A DNA stretch of 64,000 nt from JBGSUZ01 sp963677505 (GTDB lineage: Bacteria; Bacillota; Clostridia; Peptostreptococcales; Acidaminobacteraceae). This document shows positions 52,409 to 62,177 of this stretch, one piece after another. Made by a program: the position numbers and the translations under genes. The stretch is from contig CAXXWB010000047.1 of assembly GCA_963677505.2 (NCBI GenBank), positions 1 to 64,000 of the forward strand, written 5' to 3'. The notes under the pieces are model-generated. The model was not told where the DNA came from, searched no databases, and saw only the letters and a program-made list of their open reading frames with translations. Position 1 is the first letter of the stretch. Each line of letters opens with the position of its first letter.

Positions 52409-52463
52409 AAAAGCCTCATCCTTATGACGAAGTAACTTAGCGTCTTTTAGGATGAGGCTTTTT
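52409..52463. terminator. bidirectional terminator
   Basis: AAAAGCCTCATCC (52409-52421) and GGATGAGGCTTTT (52449-52461) pair perfectly with inner helix TGACG/CGTCT; A- and T-runs on either side. Separates convergent genes 52373 (+) and 52502 (-). Confidence 0.9.
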
Positions 52464-52501
52464 CAATTAATTATATTGTTTGACGCTTTGTACTGAGGCG
52501 C

Positions 52502-53404
52502 CTATTCTGAATAAGTTAAATTTACAGGACCTTCATAAATAACCTCATCGTTGTACACAAATTTGATTTTTGTAATATGGTGACGATCTGTTGCAGTTAG
52601 TTCAAGGAAATTATGATCGTTTTGCATATATGAAACGGTGCCATCTTCAATTAAGTAGTAAGGTGTATTAAGTTCATACTTTTCATCACCAAAATATAAA
52701 TCTATCAGATTGAGCTTAACAAAATCGTCATAAGTCTTATAATCATAGTCGTATTGGAAATCATATGACATAGCCATAGTACCATCTTCTGACTTGTAGT
52801 AACCATCTAGTTGGTTGGTCTCACTAAGGGGTTCTGTGTCTTTGTAATTCTTTCTTTGGGCAGCAATTTGTTCGTCAAACTGATTAATTTGTTTTTGCAT
52901 ATCATTTTCCGCTTCTAATATGGGAAGAAATTTACTACTAACGATATCTTTTCTACATGCTTCTAGGCTTTGGTAGCTTTTGAAGTTTGAATAAGTTACG
53001 TCATCGGCGTATTCGTCATTAAAATAAACTTTGCCGTTTTTGTCTTTCATAAAGACGGTAACACTGTTCATTTTAATATCGAAATGGGACAGCCGAACGG
53101 TATAAGATGCAGTTACTTTTTTCTTGTCCTTTGACAAGGTGTATTTAGGACTTGAGGTAATAATGGTGTCTCCTTTTACAAGTTTAGTGGAACACATCGT
53201 TCTGAAAAAATAAGCGTAATCAGTCGCTGTAAATACGACGACTTCTCTGTTGAATCCTCCTATATCATAGGTATAGGCCCCGTAAACTTCTGAAATGTTT
53301 GTGAAATTGCTTTTGTCAGTAGTGACAGTACCAGCGAAAGCAGTGAGACCTGTTATTTGAATCATTATGGCAAGCATTGTAATGAGTGATATTACTTTCT
53401 TCAT
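52502..53404 (-). CDS. secreted protein, tandem paralogue 1
   Basis: About 300 residues. A signal peptide (KKVISLITMLAIMIQITGLTAFAG, cleavage after AFA) is followed by TDKSNFTNISEVYGAY and a beta-rich mature part with an acidic C-terminal region. It is clearly homologous to the next gene: both start MKK(V/L)(V/I)SLIT, share SEVYGxY/SEIFGIY, KVYFN, KS Y and the NFLELTATDRHHITKI/NYMEITAPNRATVTNI block near the end. Function unknown. ATG 53404 is preferred (GGAG 9 nt upstream) over 53413. Confidence 0.8.
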   Translation of the reverse strand: MKKVISLITMLAIMIQITGLTAFAGTVTTDKSNFTNISEVYGAYTYDIGGFNREVVVFTATDYAYFFRTMCSTKLVKGDTIITSSPKYTLSKDKKKVTASYTVRLSHFDIKMNSVTVFMKDKNGKVYFNDEYADDVTYSNFKSYQSLEACRKDIVSSKFLPILEAENDMQKQINQFDEQIAAQRKNYKDTEPLSETNQLDGYYKSEDGTMAMSYDFQYDYDYKTYDDFVKLNLIDLYFGDEKYELNTPYYLIEDGTVSYMQNDHNFLELTATDRHHITKIKFVYNDEVIYEGPVNLTYSE

Positions 53405-53441
53405 GAAATTCATCTCCGTTCAAATGATCTATTTTCTTAGT

Positions 53442-54332
53442 TTATTTATCAAGGTTGAGATTAACTTTTTGATTGATGATAACTTTTCCATCTTTAACAA
53501 CTTTTATATTTGTAACAGTAGCTCGGTTTGGTGCAGTAATTTCCATATAGTTCTTTGGATCTTGAAGATACAGGGCGACTCCGTTTTTGACAGTAAAGGA
53601 CTTTGCGTTTATTCTATAAGAATTTATACCGATTGTATAATTGATTCTTGTAAACAAATAAAAGCCGGAGTAATCCTTATAGTTGAAATCAGAATGAACC
53701 TCAAATGTGATATATTGGTTCAGGTCAGAAGAAGGGTAGAATCCGTCTAGATAATTATTTACTTGGATAGGTTTGGAATCATCAAAATTGGCTGTAGTAT
53801 TATCAATTTGGTCATTGGCTGTGTTAACTTTCTTTAATAGGGATTTTTCTGCAAGCATGGTTTTATTAAAATCAGCGCTTTCCAAATAGTTATCAAAGTC
53901 ATCTGAGTCAGAATAAGATTTGTAGATATTTCTGTTCACGCCTTTATAGTCAACGGCGTTAAAGTATACTTTGCCAGTTTTGTCTTTCTTGAACACATAT
54001 TGACCATGATATTGAATTGAACTTAAATAGGTTGTAAAAGTTGCAGTAATAGTTTTCTTGTCACTGGAAAGTTGATATTTAGACAATTCAAAGGAAAAGT
54101 CTTCAGACTTATAAAAGTCTTTTTTCGTAAGATTTCTCATGTAAGGGTTGATGTACTCTTTACCTACATGCAGGACAGAAAGATAGGTATAGGAGCAATC
54201 ATAAATACCAAAAATCTCTGATGTGTCTTTAAACAAAGTCTTGTCAGTCGCTGTAGGTGCAGCAAATGCACTGATAACACCTAGTTGAAGGATAAGAGCT
54301 AAAACTGTGATGAGTGATACTAATTTTTTCAT
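53442..54332 (-). CDS. secreted protein, tandem paralogue 2
   Basis: 296 residues with signal peptide KKLVSLITVLALILQLGVISAFAA and the same architecture as paralogue 1: TDKTLFKDTSEIFGIY, then LSSDKKTITATFTTYL and a C-terminal PNRATVTNIKVVKDGKVIINQKVNLN. Divergence between the copies is high apart from these blocks, so the duplication is old. The upstream sequence (CGGAGATGAATTT then ATG) is also kept. No catalytic motif seen. Confidence 0.8.
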   Translation of the reverse strand: MKKLVSLITVLALILQLGVISAFAAPTATDKTLFKDTSEIFGIYDCSYTYLSVLHVGKEYINPYMRNLTKKDFYKSEDFSFELSKYQLSSDKKTITATFTTYLSSIQYHGQYVFKKDKTGKVYFNAVDYKGVNRNIYKSYSDSDDFDNYLESADFNKTMLAEKSLLKKVNTANDQIDNTTANFDDSKPIQVNNYLDGFYPSSDLNQYITFEVHSDFNYKDYSGFYLFTRINYTIGINSYRINAKSFTVKNGVALYLQDPKNYMEITAPNRATVTNIKVVKDGKVIINQKVNLNLDK

Positions 54333-54559
54333 AAATTCATCTCCGATGGTTTAGTATAGCGCTAATAACTCACAGAAAGTTATCTTGAATTGTATTTTAA
54401 AAACGCCTTTTCCATTTTATCACAAATAGTGTATCCGTAAAAGTAAATTTGTATATTTTTAAGTGAGACTAAAATATATTTGATAAAAAATAGTAATCTG
54501 GGAAGTGTTGCGAAGTAAGGTCTTTGAGTTCCAAAAACAGTTATTGAAAGGAGTGCGTT

Positions 54560-55677
54560 ATGCGGAAAAAGTCGAGTAAAGTATTATCCATTTTATTGTC
54601 ATTTATGATGACGATAACAGCGTTGATGCCTGTTTGGAGCAGTGCTGCAACAAGTAGTGGTAAGGATTACGACCATCACTGGGCCAAATCGGCGATTATT
54701 AAGGCGCTGGATATGGGTATTCTAAAAGGGTATTCTGATGGCAGTATTAAGCCAGATCAAAAAATGACTAGAATGGAATTTTTCTCTATGGTGAATGCCG
54801 CCTTTGGTTATACTGTTGAAGCTGATGTAAGCTTTGTGGACATGTACCCATCAGCATGGTATACACCAGTTATCAAAAGAGCATTTGTAGCTGGTTATTT
54901 AAGTACTATAAAATCCCTTGGAACTGCAAGCGTAGGTAGCAAATTATCTGACTTAAACAAGGCAACTCCAGAAGGGTATGAAGCCATTTTATCAATTTTA
55001 GAAGCTAAGATTATGCAGGGCACACCAGATAAGCTCTTTATGCCAAAGGCGGATATCAAACGACAGTAATCAATGGCGACGTCATTATTATGTCAGGTGA
55101 TATTGTACTAAGAAATATGATTATTAACGGTAATCTTACTATTGATGAAGTTGTAAATGATGGAAATGTTACTTTGGATTCGGTGACTGTTAAAGGTAAT
55201 ACCTATGTCAACGGTGGTGGTGCCAGTAATATGGATTCAGTTAATTGCATGAATTTCACTGCGGCCGATGTGTACGTCGCTAAACCGGATGGGGCAGTAA
55301 AAATAGTTGCTTCTGGAAATTCCATTGTTAAAAAGGTAATGGTGTCAAGCGAAACTATAATGGTTGAATCTGCTATGACAGGAACTGGATTTGGAACCAT
55401 TCAGATTCAAAATTCTGCTGTTGCTAGCTTGCAGGTTTCACTCATGAGTGTTAAGGCTGACAGTGTACAAATCAATTCTTCAGGAACCATCCTTATTTCG
55501 GATGTAGGGTCTACTATTTCTACATTAACGGTAGACGCAGCCAATACTAAAATTAAAGGTCTTGGCATTATTGATTTAGCAAAGATTAAAGTTTCGGGAA
55601 CTACTTTTGAAAAAGCGCCAACTAAAATGACTTTATCAGATGGCGTAGCAACACCTCAAATCGTTGCACCTAAGTAG
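54560..55677 (+). CDS. SLH-domain cell-surface protein (frameshifted)
   Basis: Joined, about 370 residues. A signal peptide (SKVLSILLSFMMTITALMPVWSSAA) precedes two SLH-type segments (DHHWAKSAIIKALDMGILKGYSDGSIKPDQKMTRMEF and SAWYTPVIKRAFVAGYL) that anchor to the cell wall, then a right-handed beta-helix-like stretch (GDIVLRNMIINGNLTI, NVTLDSVTVKGNTYVNGG). One A appears missing near 55058-55061 (ADIK-TTVINGDV); adding it joins both halves. Terminator follows. Probably a wall-linked surface protein. Confidence 0.88.
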
Positions 55678-55718
55678 TCAATGTTAGCTTGGAATAAGTA
55701 TCAATTATAGAAAGAAGA

Positions 55719-55748
55719 GATGCCCTATTGATTTGGGGCATCTTTTTT
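55719..55748 (+). terminator. terminator of SLH gene
   Basis: GATGCCC (55719-55725) and GGGCATC (55736-55742) with T6 after; 42 bp after the SLH stop codon. Confidence 0.88.
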
Positions 55749-55850
55749 ATGCAATAAATTTTTCAGGTAAAGGTTGATGATAAATAGTATAATAGTAGAG
55801 AAATCCATTGGGTTATTACCCTTTATAATAATGAACGGAAGGTGAACTAA

Positions 55851-56378
55851 ATGAATCTTTACTTTGAAAGTACAACTATTAAAATTAGACCTATAGAATT
55901 GACTGACCTTGACGATATCCATGAATATGCTTCTAATCCCAATGTGAAACAATATATTGGCTGGCCTCTTATGGAAACCAAGAAACAAACTGAGGACCAT
56001 GTAGCCCTTATGATTTCTAGAAATGAGGATAAAACCCATGTGTATGCTTCGGTTATAGATAACTTGACGAACAAAGTTATAGGTACCTTAATAATTTTTG
56101 GTCTTGACGAAGAAGCTAACCATGCTGAAATTGGCTATGTATTTAATGAGTCCATTTGGGGAAAAGGTCATGGTACTGAAGCGGTTAAAGTGCTGTGTGA
56201 TCACGCTTTCAACAAAATGGGCTTACGCAAGTTATTTGCCAGAATTGTTGAAATCAATGTAGGTTCAGCAAAAGTATTGAAAAAGAATAATTTTACTTTG
56301 GAAGCTACGTTAAAAGATTATTACTGTATTCATGGAGCACTTCTCAATTGCCAATGGTATTCTAAATTGGCTGAATAG
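55851..56378 (+). CDS. GNAT N-acetyltransferase (RimJ/RimL type)
   Basis: A 175-residue acetyltransferase: TIKIRPIELTDLDDIHEYASNPNVKQYIGWP, the RimJ/RimL opening, EIGYVFNESIWGKGHGTEAVKVLC (acetyl-CoA loop) and NVGSAKVLKKNNFTLEATLKDY. Probably modifies small molecules or protein N-termini. RBS GGAAGGTG. Flanked by terminators, monocistronic. Confidence 0.9.
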   Translation: MNLYFESTTIKIRPIELTDLDDIHEYASNPNVKQYIGWPLMETKKQTEDHVALMISRNEDKTHVYASVIDNLTNKVIGTLIIFGLDEEANHAEIGYVFNESIWGKGHGTEAVKVLCDHAFNKMGLRKLFARIVEINVGSAKVLKKNNFTLEATLKDYYCIHGALLNCQWYSKLAE

Positions 56379-56403
56379 AAAAAAGTCAGTTGATATAAAT
56401 AGG

Positions 56404-56446
56404 AAAGACTCCGAGAAAAGCAATGCTTTCTCTTGGGGTCTTTCTT
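56404..56446 (+). terminator. terminator of the GNAT gene
   Basis: AAAGACTCC/GGGGTCTTT outer and AGAAAAGC/GCTTTCT inner stems (one or two mismatches), T-rich tail, 25 bp after the GNAT stop codon. Confidence 0.78.
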
Positions 56447-56451
56447 TATTT

Positions 56452-56467
56452 ATGAACATTTGTTCAT
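56452..56467. promoter_or_regulatory. perfect 16-bp palindrome in the chemoreceptor promoter
   Basis: ATGAACATTTGTTCAT, centred 31 bp upstream of a TATAAT box (56491-56496). It covers the expected -35 region, so it fits a repressor operator. The binding regulator is unknown. Confidence 0.55.
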
Positions 56468-56568
56468 TAATAATTATCCAGTTTCTGTGATATAATTGTG
56501 AACTGGTGCATTTGGGGTTACCAATTGTACAATACTTTAATAAACAAGGTGAAGAGGGGGCAATTCAT

Positions 56569-58752
56569 TTGAAGTTATCAGCATTTAAACGGAACATCAT
56601 TGTTATTTTTATTTTGGCAATCATAGCAGTATTTTCTGGCATTTATTTTACCTATTCTTACAAAACGGAACAACAGATTGACGCCATGCTCAATAAGATT
56701 TTGACTGATGAAATTCAAATTTCAAAGGAAAGTGTAGAAAATATTTTCAAGGGGTACGAGGAATCGGCATATTTTTTAGCCAGCAACCCTGCGCTGAAAA
56801 ACTACGCACCGGATGTGACTTATGAAAAAACAGCGGAAGCTGTACTCTTAGGCGCAAAAAATACCAAAAAAGATATTATTTACGATATTTATATTGGTGA
56901 TAAAAATGCCAGAATGCTATCGGCAACCACAAAAAATGAAGATTTGGTTGGGTACAACCCCCAGTTTAAGGCAGATGGGTCAAAAAAACCTTGGTACTGG
57001 ACGCCTATAGAAACTAAGGGGACCTATTGGTCAGACATCTATCGAGATGTATTTACTAACTTCCAAATGATTACAGTTACAGTACCTGTTTTAGATGGGA
57101 ATGGAGCACCTATTGGTGCAATGGGGATAGATTACTTCTTAAATGAAATCAATGACTCTATAGCGACACAAAAACTGTTAGACAATGGTTTTTATCAGTT
57201 AATTGACTGGAATGGAAAAATCATATCTGACAAGAATTTTAACGCAGATCAAGGGAAGTCATCAGCAGGTAGATTCCATTTTAGTGAAGAGATTGTGAAA
57301 TACGCTACAGATAAAAATCAGCAAGATGTAAAATTCTTTGATATTGATAAGAATACAGCTATTTATGTACCTGAGAAATTAGCAAATGCTAAAACAGAGG
57401 AAGAACTTGCCGCTTCAGGCATTACTATTGAAGATATGAACGGCGATGGAAATTTGGTTGACGATATTCCTTTTGCGGTCTTTACAAAAGAAATGAAAGA
57501 GCAAATGTATCCTGGAACCTATAAAGCCATTGCCATTAAATTGCCACAGACGAACTTAACGTTAGTAGGCATGGTAGACACGAAAGATATTGCTGGTTAC
57601 GTTAACGCTGTTAATAAAACCTCATTCACCATTATGTATGTATTTATACCGCTGTTATTGATACTACTTCTTTTAGCCTACCGTTATATGATGAGTGTTT
57701 TGTCAACCATGACGCGACACATTGACGAAATGGCTCAAGGTCGTTTTTCATTCCATACAAAATCCAAACATAAGGCTTTCAAGGAAGTCTTTGATAAGCT
57801 CAATTTAGCCAGCACCAATGTAGATGACGCCTTGAAAGACACGAAACAAACTTTCAATGAAGTCTACAGTACCATCCATGAAACAGAAGAAGATTTACAC
57901 AATGTGAAAACTTTATCAGACAATATTACCATGACGGTTGGAGAGGTTTCTAGTGGAATCTATGACCAATCTGAGGACGCTGTTAGAGGTGCCAATAATG
58001 TTGGTATTATTTCAAAGCTGATTGAAGAAATCAATGAAAACACTGAGGATTTAGTGGTTAAGACTAAAGAAGTCAACCAAATCAACTATTCTAACTACAA
58101 GAATCTTGAAGAACTTAAAATCAAATCCGAAAACACAAAGAACGTTTCTAACCAGATTACAGGGGTTATCATAGAACTGAATGAGAATTCACAAAACATC
58201 GGACATATTATTGATACCATTAATGATATAGCTACTCAGACCAATTTACTTGCCTTAAATGCCTCTATTGAAGCAGCGAGAGCAGGAGAAGCGGGAAGAG
58301 GTTTTGCTGTGGTCGCCGACGAAATCAGAAAGCTGGCAGAAGAAACGAGCAAGTCTACAAAGATGATTTTTGAAATTGTAGATGCGATCAAGTTGATTTC
58401 AAGTAAAGTAGCCAATTCTATTGGGGATGTAAACTACGCTATTGATGAGCAAGTGAAGTCAACAGATAATGTAAGCCAATCATTTGATTCATCTAGTGAG
58501 ATTTATAAAGCCTTTGAACTTGCCTTCGTACAAATTAGCAAGCAACTGCACGATTTGAATATCAAGAATAGTGAAATTGAAAAGGCCATTACCAATATAG
58601 CTGCGGTTTCAGAAGAAACGGCAGCCTCAGGGGATGAAATCAATACAGCGGTTTCACAACAAAAGGATTTAGTTCTTGAAACGGAAAAATCATTAAATAG
58701 GATTGTTGCTCAAGTAGATTTATTGGGTGAGAAACTTAATCAATTTAAATAG
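56569..58752 (+). CDS. methyl-accepting chemotaxis protein with dCache sensor
   Basis: A 727-residue chemoreceptor: TM1 (about 8-30), an extracellular double-Cache domain (about 35-355, with PWYWTPIETKGTYWSDIYRDV as the ligand-site region), TM2 (about 360-380), then a degenerate HAMP and a signalling domain whose tip reads TQTNLLALNASIEAARAGEAGRGFAVVADEIRKLAEE. TTG 56569 is chosen because GAGGGGG lies 5 nt upstream. It senses an extracellular small molecule, possibly an amino acid or organic acid, and signals to CheA (not in this window). No chemotaxis neighbours. Confidence 0.93.
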   Translation: MKLSAFKRNIIVIFILAIIAVFSGIYFTYSYKTEQQIDAMLNKILTDEIQISKESVENIFKGYEESAYFLASNPALKNYAPDVTYEKTAEAVLLGAKNTKKDIIYDIYIGDKNARMLSATTKNEDLVGYNPQFKADGSKKPWYWTPIETKGTYWSDIYRDVFTNFQMITVTVPVLDGNGAPIGAMGIDYFLNEINDSIATQKLLDNGFYQLIDWNGKIISDKNFNADQGKSSAGRFHFSEEIVKYATDKNQQDVKFFDIDKNTAIYVPEKLANAKTEEELAASGITIEDMNGDGNLVDDIPFAVFTKEMKEQMYPGTYKAIAIKLPQTNLTLVGMVDTKDIAGYVNAVNKTSFTIMYVFIPLLLILLLLAYRYMMSVLSTMTRHIDEMAQGRFSFHTKSKHKAFKEVFDKLNLASTNVDDALKDTKQTFNEVYSTIHETEEDLHNVKTLSDNITMTVGEVSSGIYDQSEDAVRGANNVGIISKLIEEINENTEDLVVKTKEVNQINYSNYKNLEELKIKSENTKNVSNQITGVIIELNENSQNIGHIIDTINDIATQTNLLALNASIEAARAGEAGRGFAVVADEIRKLAEETSKSTKMIFEIVDAIKLISSKVANSIGDVNYAIDEQVKSTDNVSQSFDSSSEIYKAFELAFVQISKQLHDLNIKNSEIEKAITNIAAVSEETAASGDEINTAVSQQKDLVLETEKSLNRIVAQVDLLGEKLNQFK

Positions 58753-58775
58753 TCCTAAATAAGCTATCACTACGA

Positions 58776-58811
58776 GGCAGTACAACAGAACGGTTGTACT
58801 GCCTTTTTTTT
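58776..58811 (+). terminator. terminator of chemoreceptor gene
   Basis: GGCAGTACAAC (58776-58786) and GTTGTACTGCC (58793-58803), perfect 11 bp, followed by T8. Lies between convergent genes. Confidence 0.93.
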
Positions 58812-58822
58812 GTTTTTAGAAA

Positions 58823-61150
58823 CTAAATCTTGGGCATAGTAATGGCAAAAGTTGTCCCTTTGCCCAACTGGCTTTCACAGGTAATTCGGCTATTTAGAAT
58901 ACCTGTAGTCTTAGCAAAGACAATACTGAGACCAAGACCTGTATTGCCGTTACTTCGTTTAGTTGTAAAAAATGGTTCGAAGATATGTTTTTGTGTTTCT
59001 TCATCCATTCCAATGCCGTTATCAGAAAACAGCAATAGTATGGTCTCAGACTGCTCTATAACATCAATGGTTATTTTAGGCTCTGAGGTGTCGGCTAAAC
59101 CATGGTCGACGGCATTGAAAATAAGGTTTGTAAGGACTTGAGTAATAGCCCCAGGGTAAGACTCTATAACAAGGTCTTCTCGGCAGTGTAAGTCTAGTGT
59201 TAAACTACCATGGGAGATGCTGCTGATCAAACTAGAAAAAGTGAAGTTAATCAGACGATGGATTTCTACAGGTATTTTTGTTTCAGAAGACCCTGAGGTG
59301 TTTAAGAACTTAAAGTTATTAACTAAAGTTGCTGTTTTGTTAAGGTTTCTTGAAATGCCTGAAATGGCTTCGTTGCTTTGTTCAATTAAAGACTCAAGGG
59401 TTGTGCGTGACAAACTGTTATCAGACAATTTATGTGAACAGGATTCAAAGTTTTTTTCGAGCAAGCTGTTCAAGGAAATTGCGTTGCCTAGGGGTGTGTT
59501 GATCTCATGTGCAATGCCTGAAACCAGTCTCCCTAAAGCTGCAATTTTATCTATTTCCATGATTTCTTTCATGGCGCTTTCAAGTTCGATTGTCTTTTTT
59601 GAAATGATTTGATTGAGTTGATCGTTTTCTTCTGAAAGCAAGCGGGCAATTTCTTTCTCGGTTTCAATGCGGTCGGTAATATCGCTGCTGTTGCCCATAA
59701 CCGAAATTAAATTACCGACTTCGTCAAAAATTGGAATTAGAGTAGTGGTAATAGTTCTAAATTGTCCTTGAGGATTTTTCAGTTGGCAAATGCGCTCAAC
59801 TCTATTTTGAGTGCTGAGCAATTCGTCAAAAGCTTTGTCAAAATAAAGAGCGGTTTCTTGTGTTTTAAACAGTTCGGTAAAGTGATGTCCGACTAATTCT
59901 GATTTACTCATGCCTGCCATTTCTTCAATCATTTGATTTGTCGTGGTCATGGCACCAGAAACGTCAATGGTGTAAATCATATTGCTGGAATTTTCCACCA
60001 AAGAACGGTATTTAGCTTCGTTAAACTTTAACTCAGTTAGAGTAGCTTTAACGTCCTGCTGCATTTGATTGAATGCTTTTGTAAGGGTGCCGATTTCATC
60101 ATTACTGCTGATGGGAAGGGTAATGGCATCTTGATGATCAAGCATGGCTTCAGCGGCGTAAGTTAAGTCAGAAAGGCGTTTGGTGAGGGTTTTAGATACA
60201 AATACGCCCATACCCAAAGAGAGGGGAATTGAAAGCAGTATAATAATGATTGTAATAAAATTAAGAATGGCCAAACCGCCAAACATTTCCTCAGTTTTAG
60301 GATGGGCCAATAAGAGCCATCCGTTGCTGAGCATATGCCATGCGACAATTTCTTCACCAGTTTCTAGTGGAAGGTATTGTAGCCCAATGGGATGCTCCTT
60401 AATATAGGCTTTATTCTCTGAATACCAAGTTCTGAACCGTTGAAGGTCTATGTCATCTGGCAAGTAAATTTCCTCTCCTGTGTCGGTGACAAGCATGACA
60501 TAGCCACTTTCATAGATTTTAATGTCTTTTAGCCGTTCTTGAAATGCGCTTAAAAATAATTCTGCACCTGCAACACCAATGAGCTTGCCTTTAGATGTTA
60601 GAGGAATGGAGTAAGAAATAACATTGGCATTCCAAGGTTCCCAATAATAAGGCGTCGTCCAATATTCGCCCTTAACAATTGCTTCTTGCCACCATGTTTC
60701 AGAAGCGTAGCCATCATCAATAACGTCATATTCTGGTTCTCTAATATACTGTCCATTTTCAAAAGTAAAAGAGACGGTATTTGTACCTGGAATGACCTTT
60801 GAGTTGAACAATACCCAATCCGACACATTATCAAAATCAGCTAATAATCTTTTAAATATTTCAGTCAACCCTTGTTTATAAGTAACCATATAGTTAGGAT
60901 TTGAGACGGCTTGCTCTAAATCTAGGGTGCTCTCTACGGTGCTTTTAATGACCAGTGAAAGTCTTTTAACTCGAGTAAACTCGCTGTCTACAATTTTTGC
61001 TTCACGGTCAAGGGTAGTCATTAAATTTTGTTCAGCTTCTTTCCGAATGAGAGCCTTAGCCTCAACGTAAAGAAAAATGCCTAGGGTTAAAGAAATGGCA
61101 AAGGTTAGCGTTACAATGGCAACCGCTATTTTATTGGAGATTTTTTTCAT
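58823..61150 (-). CDS. membrane sensor histidine kinase (dCache-HAMP-PAS-HisKA-HATPase)
   Basis: A 775-residue kinase: TM1 at 8-28, a dCache domain (GEYWTTPYYWEPWNANVISYSIPL), TM2 near 290-315, a HAMP linker, a PAS domain (SLVENSSNMIYTIDVSGAMTTTNQMIEE), the phospho-His box LGRLVSGIAHEINTPLGN, and the ATPase with NLIFNAVDHG, DNGIGM and TGLGLSIV. It autophosphorylates on ligand binding and would pass phosphate to a response regulator; none is next to it, so it is an orphan kinase. The GIAHEINTPLGN box resembles the family with integrated PAS that control broad responses. Confidence 0.93.
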   Translation of the reverse strand: MKKISNKIAVAIVTLTFAISLTLGIFLYVEAKALIRKEAEQNLMTTLDREAKIVDSEFTRVKRLSLVIKSTVESTLDLEQAVSNPNYMVTYKQGLTEIFKRLLADFDNVSDWVLFNSKVIPGTNTVSFTFENGQYIREPEYDVIDDGYASETWWQEAIVKGEYWTTPYYWEPWNANVISYSIPLTSKGKLIGVAGAELFLSAFQERLKDIKIYESGYVMLVTDTGEEIYLPDDIDLQRFRTWYSENKAYIKEHPIGLQYLPLETGEEIVAWHMLSNGWLLLAHPKTEEMFGGLAILNFITIIIILLSIPLSLGMGVFVSKTLTKRLSDLTYAAEAMLDHQDAITLPISSNDEIGTLTKAFNQMQQDVKATLTELKFNEAKYRSLVENSSNMIYTIDVSGAMTTTNQMIEEMAGMSKSELVGHHFTELFKTQETALYFDKAFDELLSTQNRVERICQLKNPQGQFRTITTTLIPIFDEVGNLISVMGNSSDITDRIETEKEIARLLSEENDQLNQIISKKTIELESAMKEIMEIDKIAALGRLVSGIAHEINTPLGNAISLNSLLEKNFESCSHKLSDNSLSRTTLESLIEQSNEAISGISRNLNKTATLVNNFKFLNTSGSSETKIPVEIHRLINFTFSSLISSISHGSLTLDLHCREDLVIESYPGAITQVLTNLIFNAVDHGLADTSEPKITIDVIEQSETILLLFSDNGIGMDEETQKHIFEPFFTTKRSNGNTGLGLSIVFAKTTGILNSRITCESQLGKGTTFAITMPKI

Positions 61151-61312
61151 ATTGAAATTCTCCTTTATTGTTAAAGTGTATTATTAATCTTGTATACCCT
61201 TAAAGTAAAATATTAGGCAAATTTAATAGGTGGAGCGCTTAATTATTTGTCTGAAACGTGATAAGATGGGCATAAGCATAGTGTAGATTTAGAAAAGTCA
61301 GAGGAGAATTTT

Positions 61313-62164
61313 ATGAAAAGAAAAATAATGACGCTGTTTATAGGGTTTTCATTGCTTTCATCCTCATTCATTGGTTTTAGTGAAGCAAATGCTTCCTCAG
61401 TTCACGTTGAAACATTTGGTGGACAGGATAAATGTCATACAGCTCAAGCCAGCACATTAACCGCTGTAAAACCTAGAGTACTTAGAACTATTTCTGCAGA
61501 TTTAGACGGAGATGGTAAGAAGGAAGTTATTACTTTGACCTATTACTCTGAAGCTTATGCCATTCTGAAAATTAATAAATGTGAGATGGTCATATCCCTT
61601 TCAGGTATTGGCGATCCTGATGGCGTTGATGTGAAAGTCATAGATTTAATTAAAACGGATAAACCAAAACAATTAGAATTTAGGGAACTTACTACGGATA
61701 TTTATGCTCATAGAGAGCTTTATAATTATCGAAATGGTAAAATTGAAATTATTTCACTTCCTAAGCCAGCAAATACAAATGTGATAGTTAGTGCTACCTA
61801 CGATGGAAAAGGTGTAATTACCCATGCTTATGTGAATCAAAGTATGTATACCTGGTTTTACAAAGAGAGTTTTAAATACGATGGCAAAACTGTAAACCAT
61901 ATTAGCAGGAGTAGTTATCCACTCGATACCGATGTTACGGTTTCTACGGTTATTAAATTACAAAGATCACCTACAGATAAGAAGTTAATTTTTAAAACCA
62001 CAAAAGGAATGAAATTGATTATTGTCGAAACCAATGGCAAGGGATGGTTTAAGGTGAAAAGCGGTTCTGGTAAGATGGGATGGTTCTTCTTTGACGATAA
62101 GACAGACAAAATTCAAGGCAAGCCCAGTGCAGAAGTATTTAAAGGCTTGCCATATGCAGGTTAA
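61313..62164 (+). CDS. secreted protein with C-terminal SH3-like domain
   Basis: A 283-residue exported protein: signal peptide KRKIMTLFIGFSLLSSSFIGFSEANA, a middle part with ADLDGDGKKEVITLTYYSE (calcium-binding, integrin-like FG-GAP pattern), and a C-terminal SH3-like segment (IIVETNGKGWFKVKSGSGKMGWFF). Probably a wall-associated or ligand-binding protein. RBS AGAGGAG. Divergent from the histidine kinase with 163 bp between. Exact role unknown. Confidence 0.75.
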   Translation: MKRKIMTLFIGFSLLSSSFIGFSEANASSVHVETFGGQDKCHTAQASTLTAVKPRVLRTISADLDGDGKKEVITLTYYSEAYAILKINKCEMVISLSGIGDPDGVDVKVIDLIKTDKPKQLEFRELTTDIYAHRELYNYRNGKIEIISLPKPANTNVIVSATYDGKGVITHAYVNQSMYTWFYKESFKYDGKTVNHISRSSYPLDTDVTVSTVIKLQRSPTDKKLIFKTTKGMKLIIVETNGKGWFKVKSGSGKMGWFFFDDKTDKIQGKPSAEVFKGLPYAG

Positions 62165-62177
62165 TGAATAGGATCTT

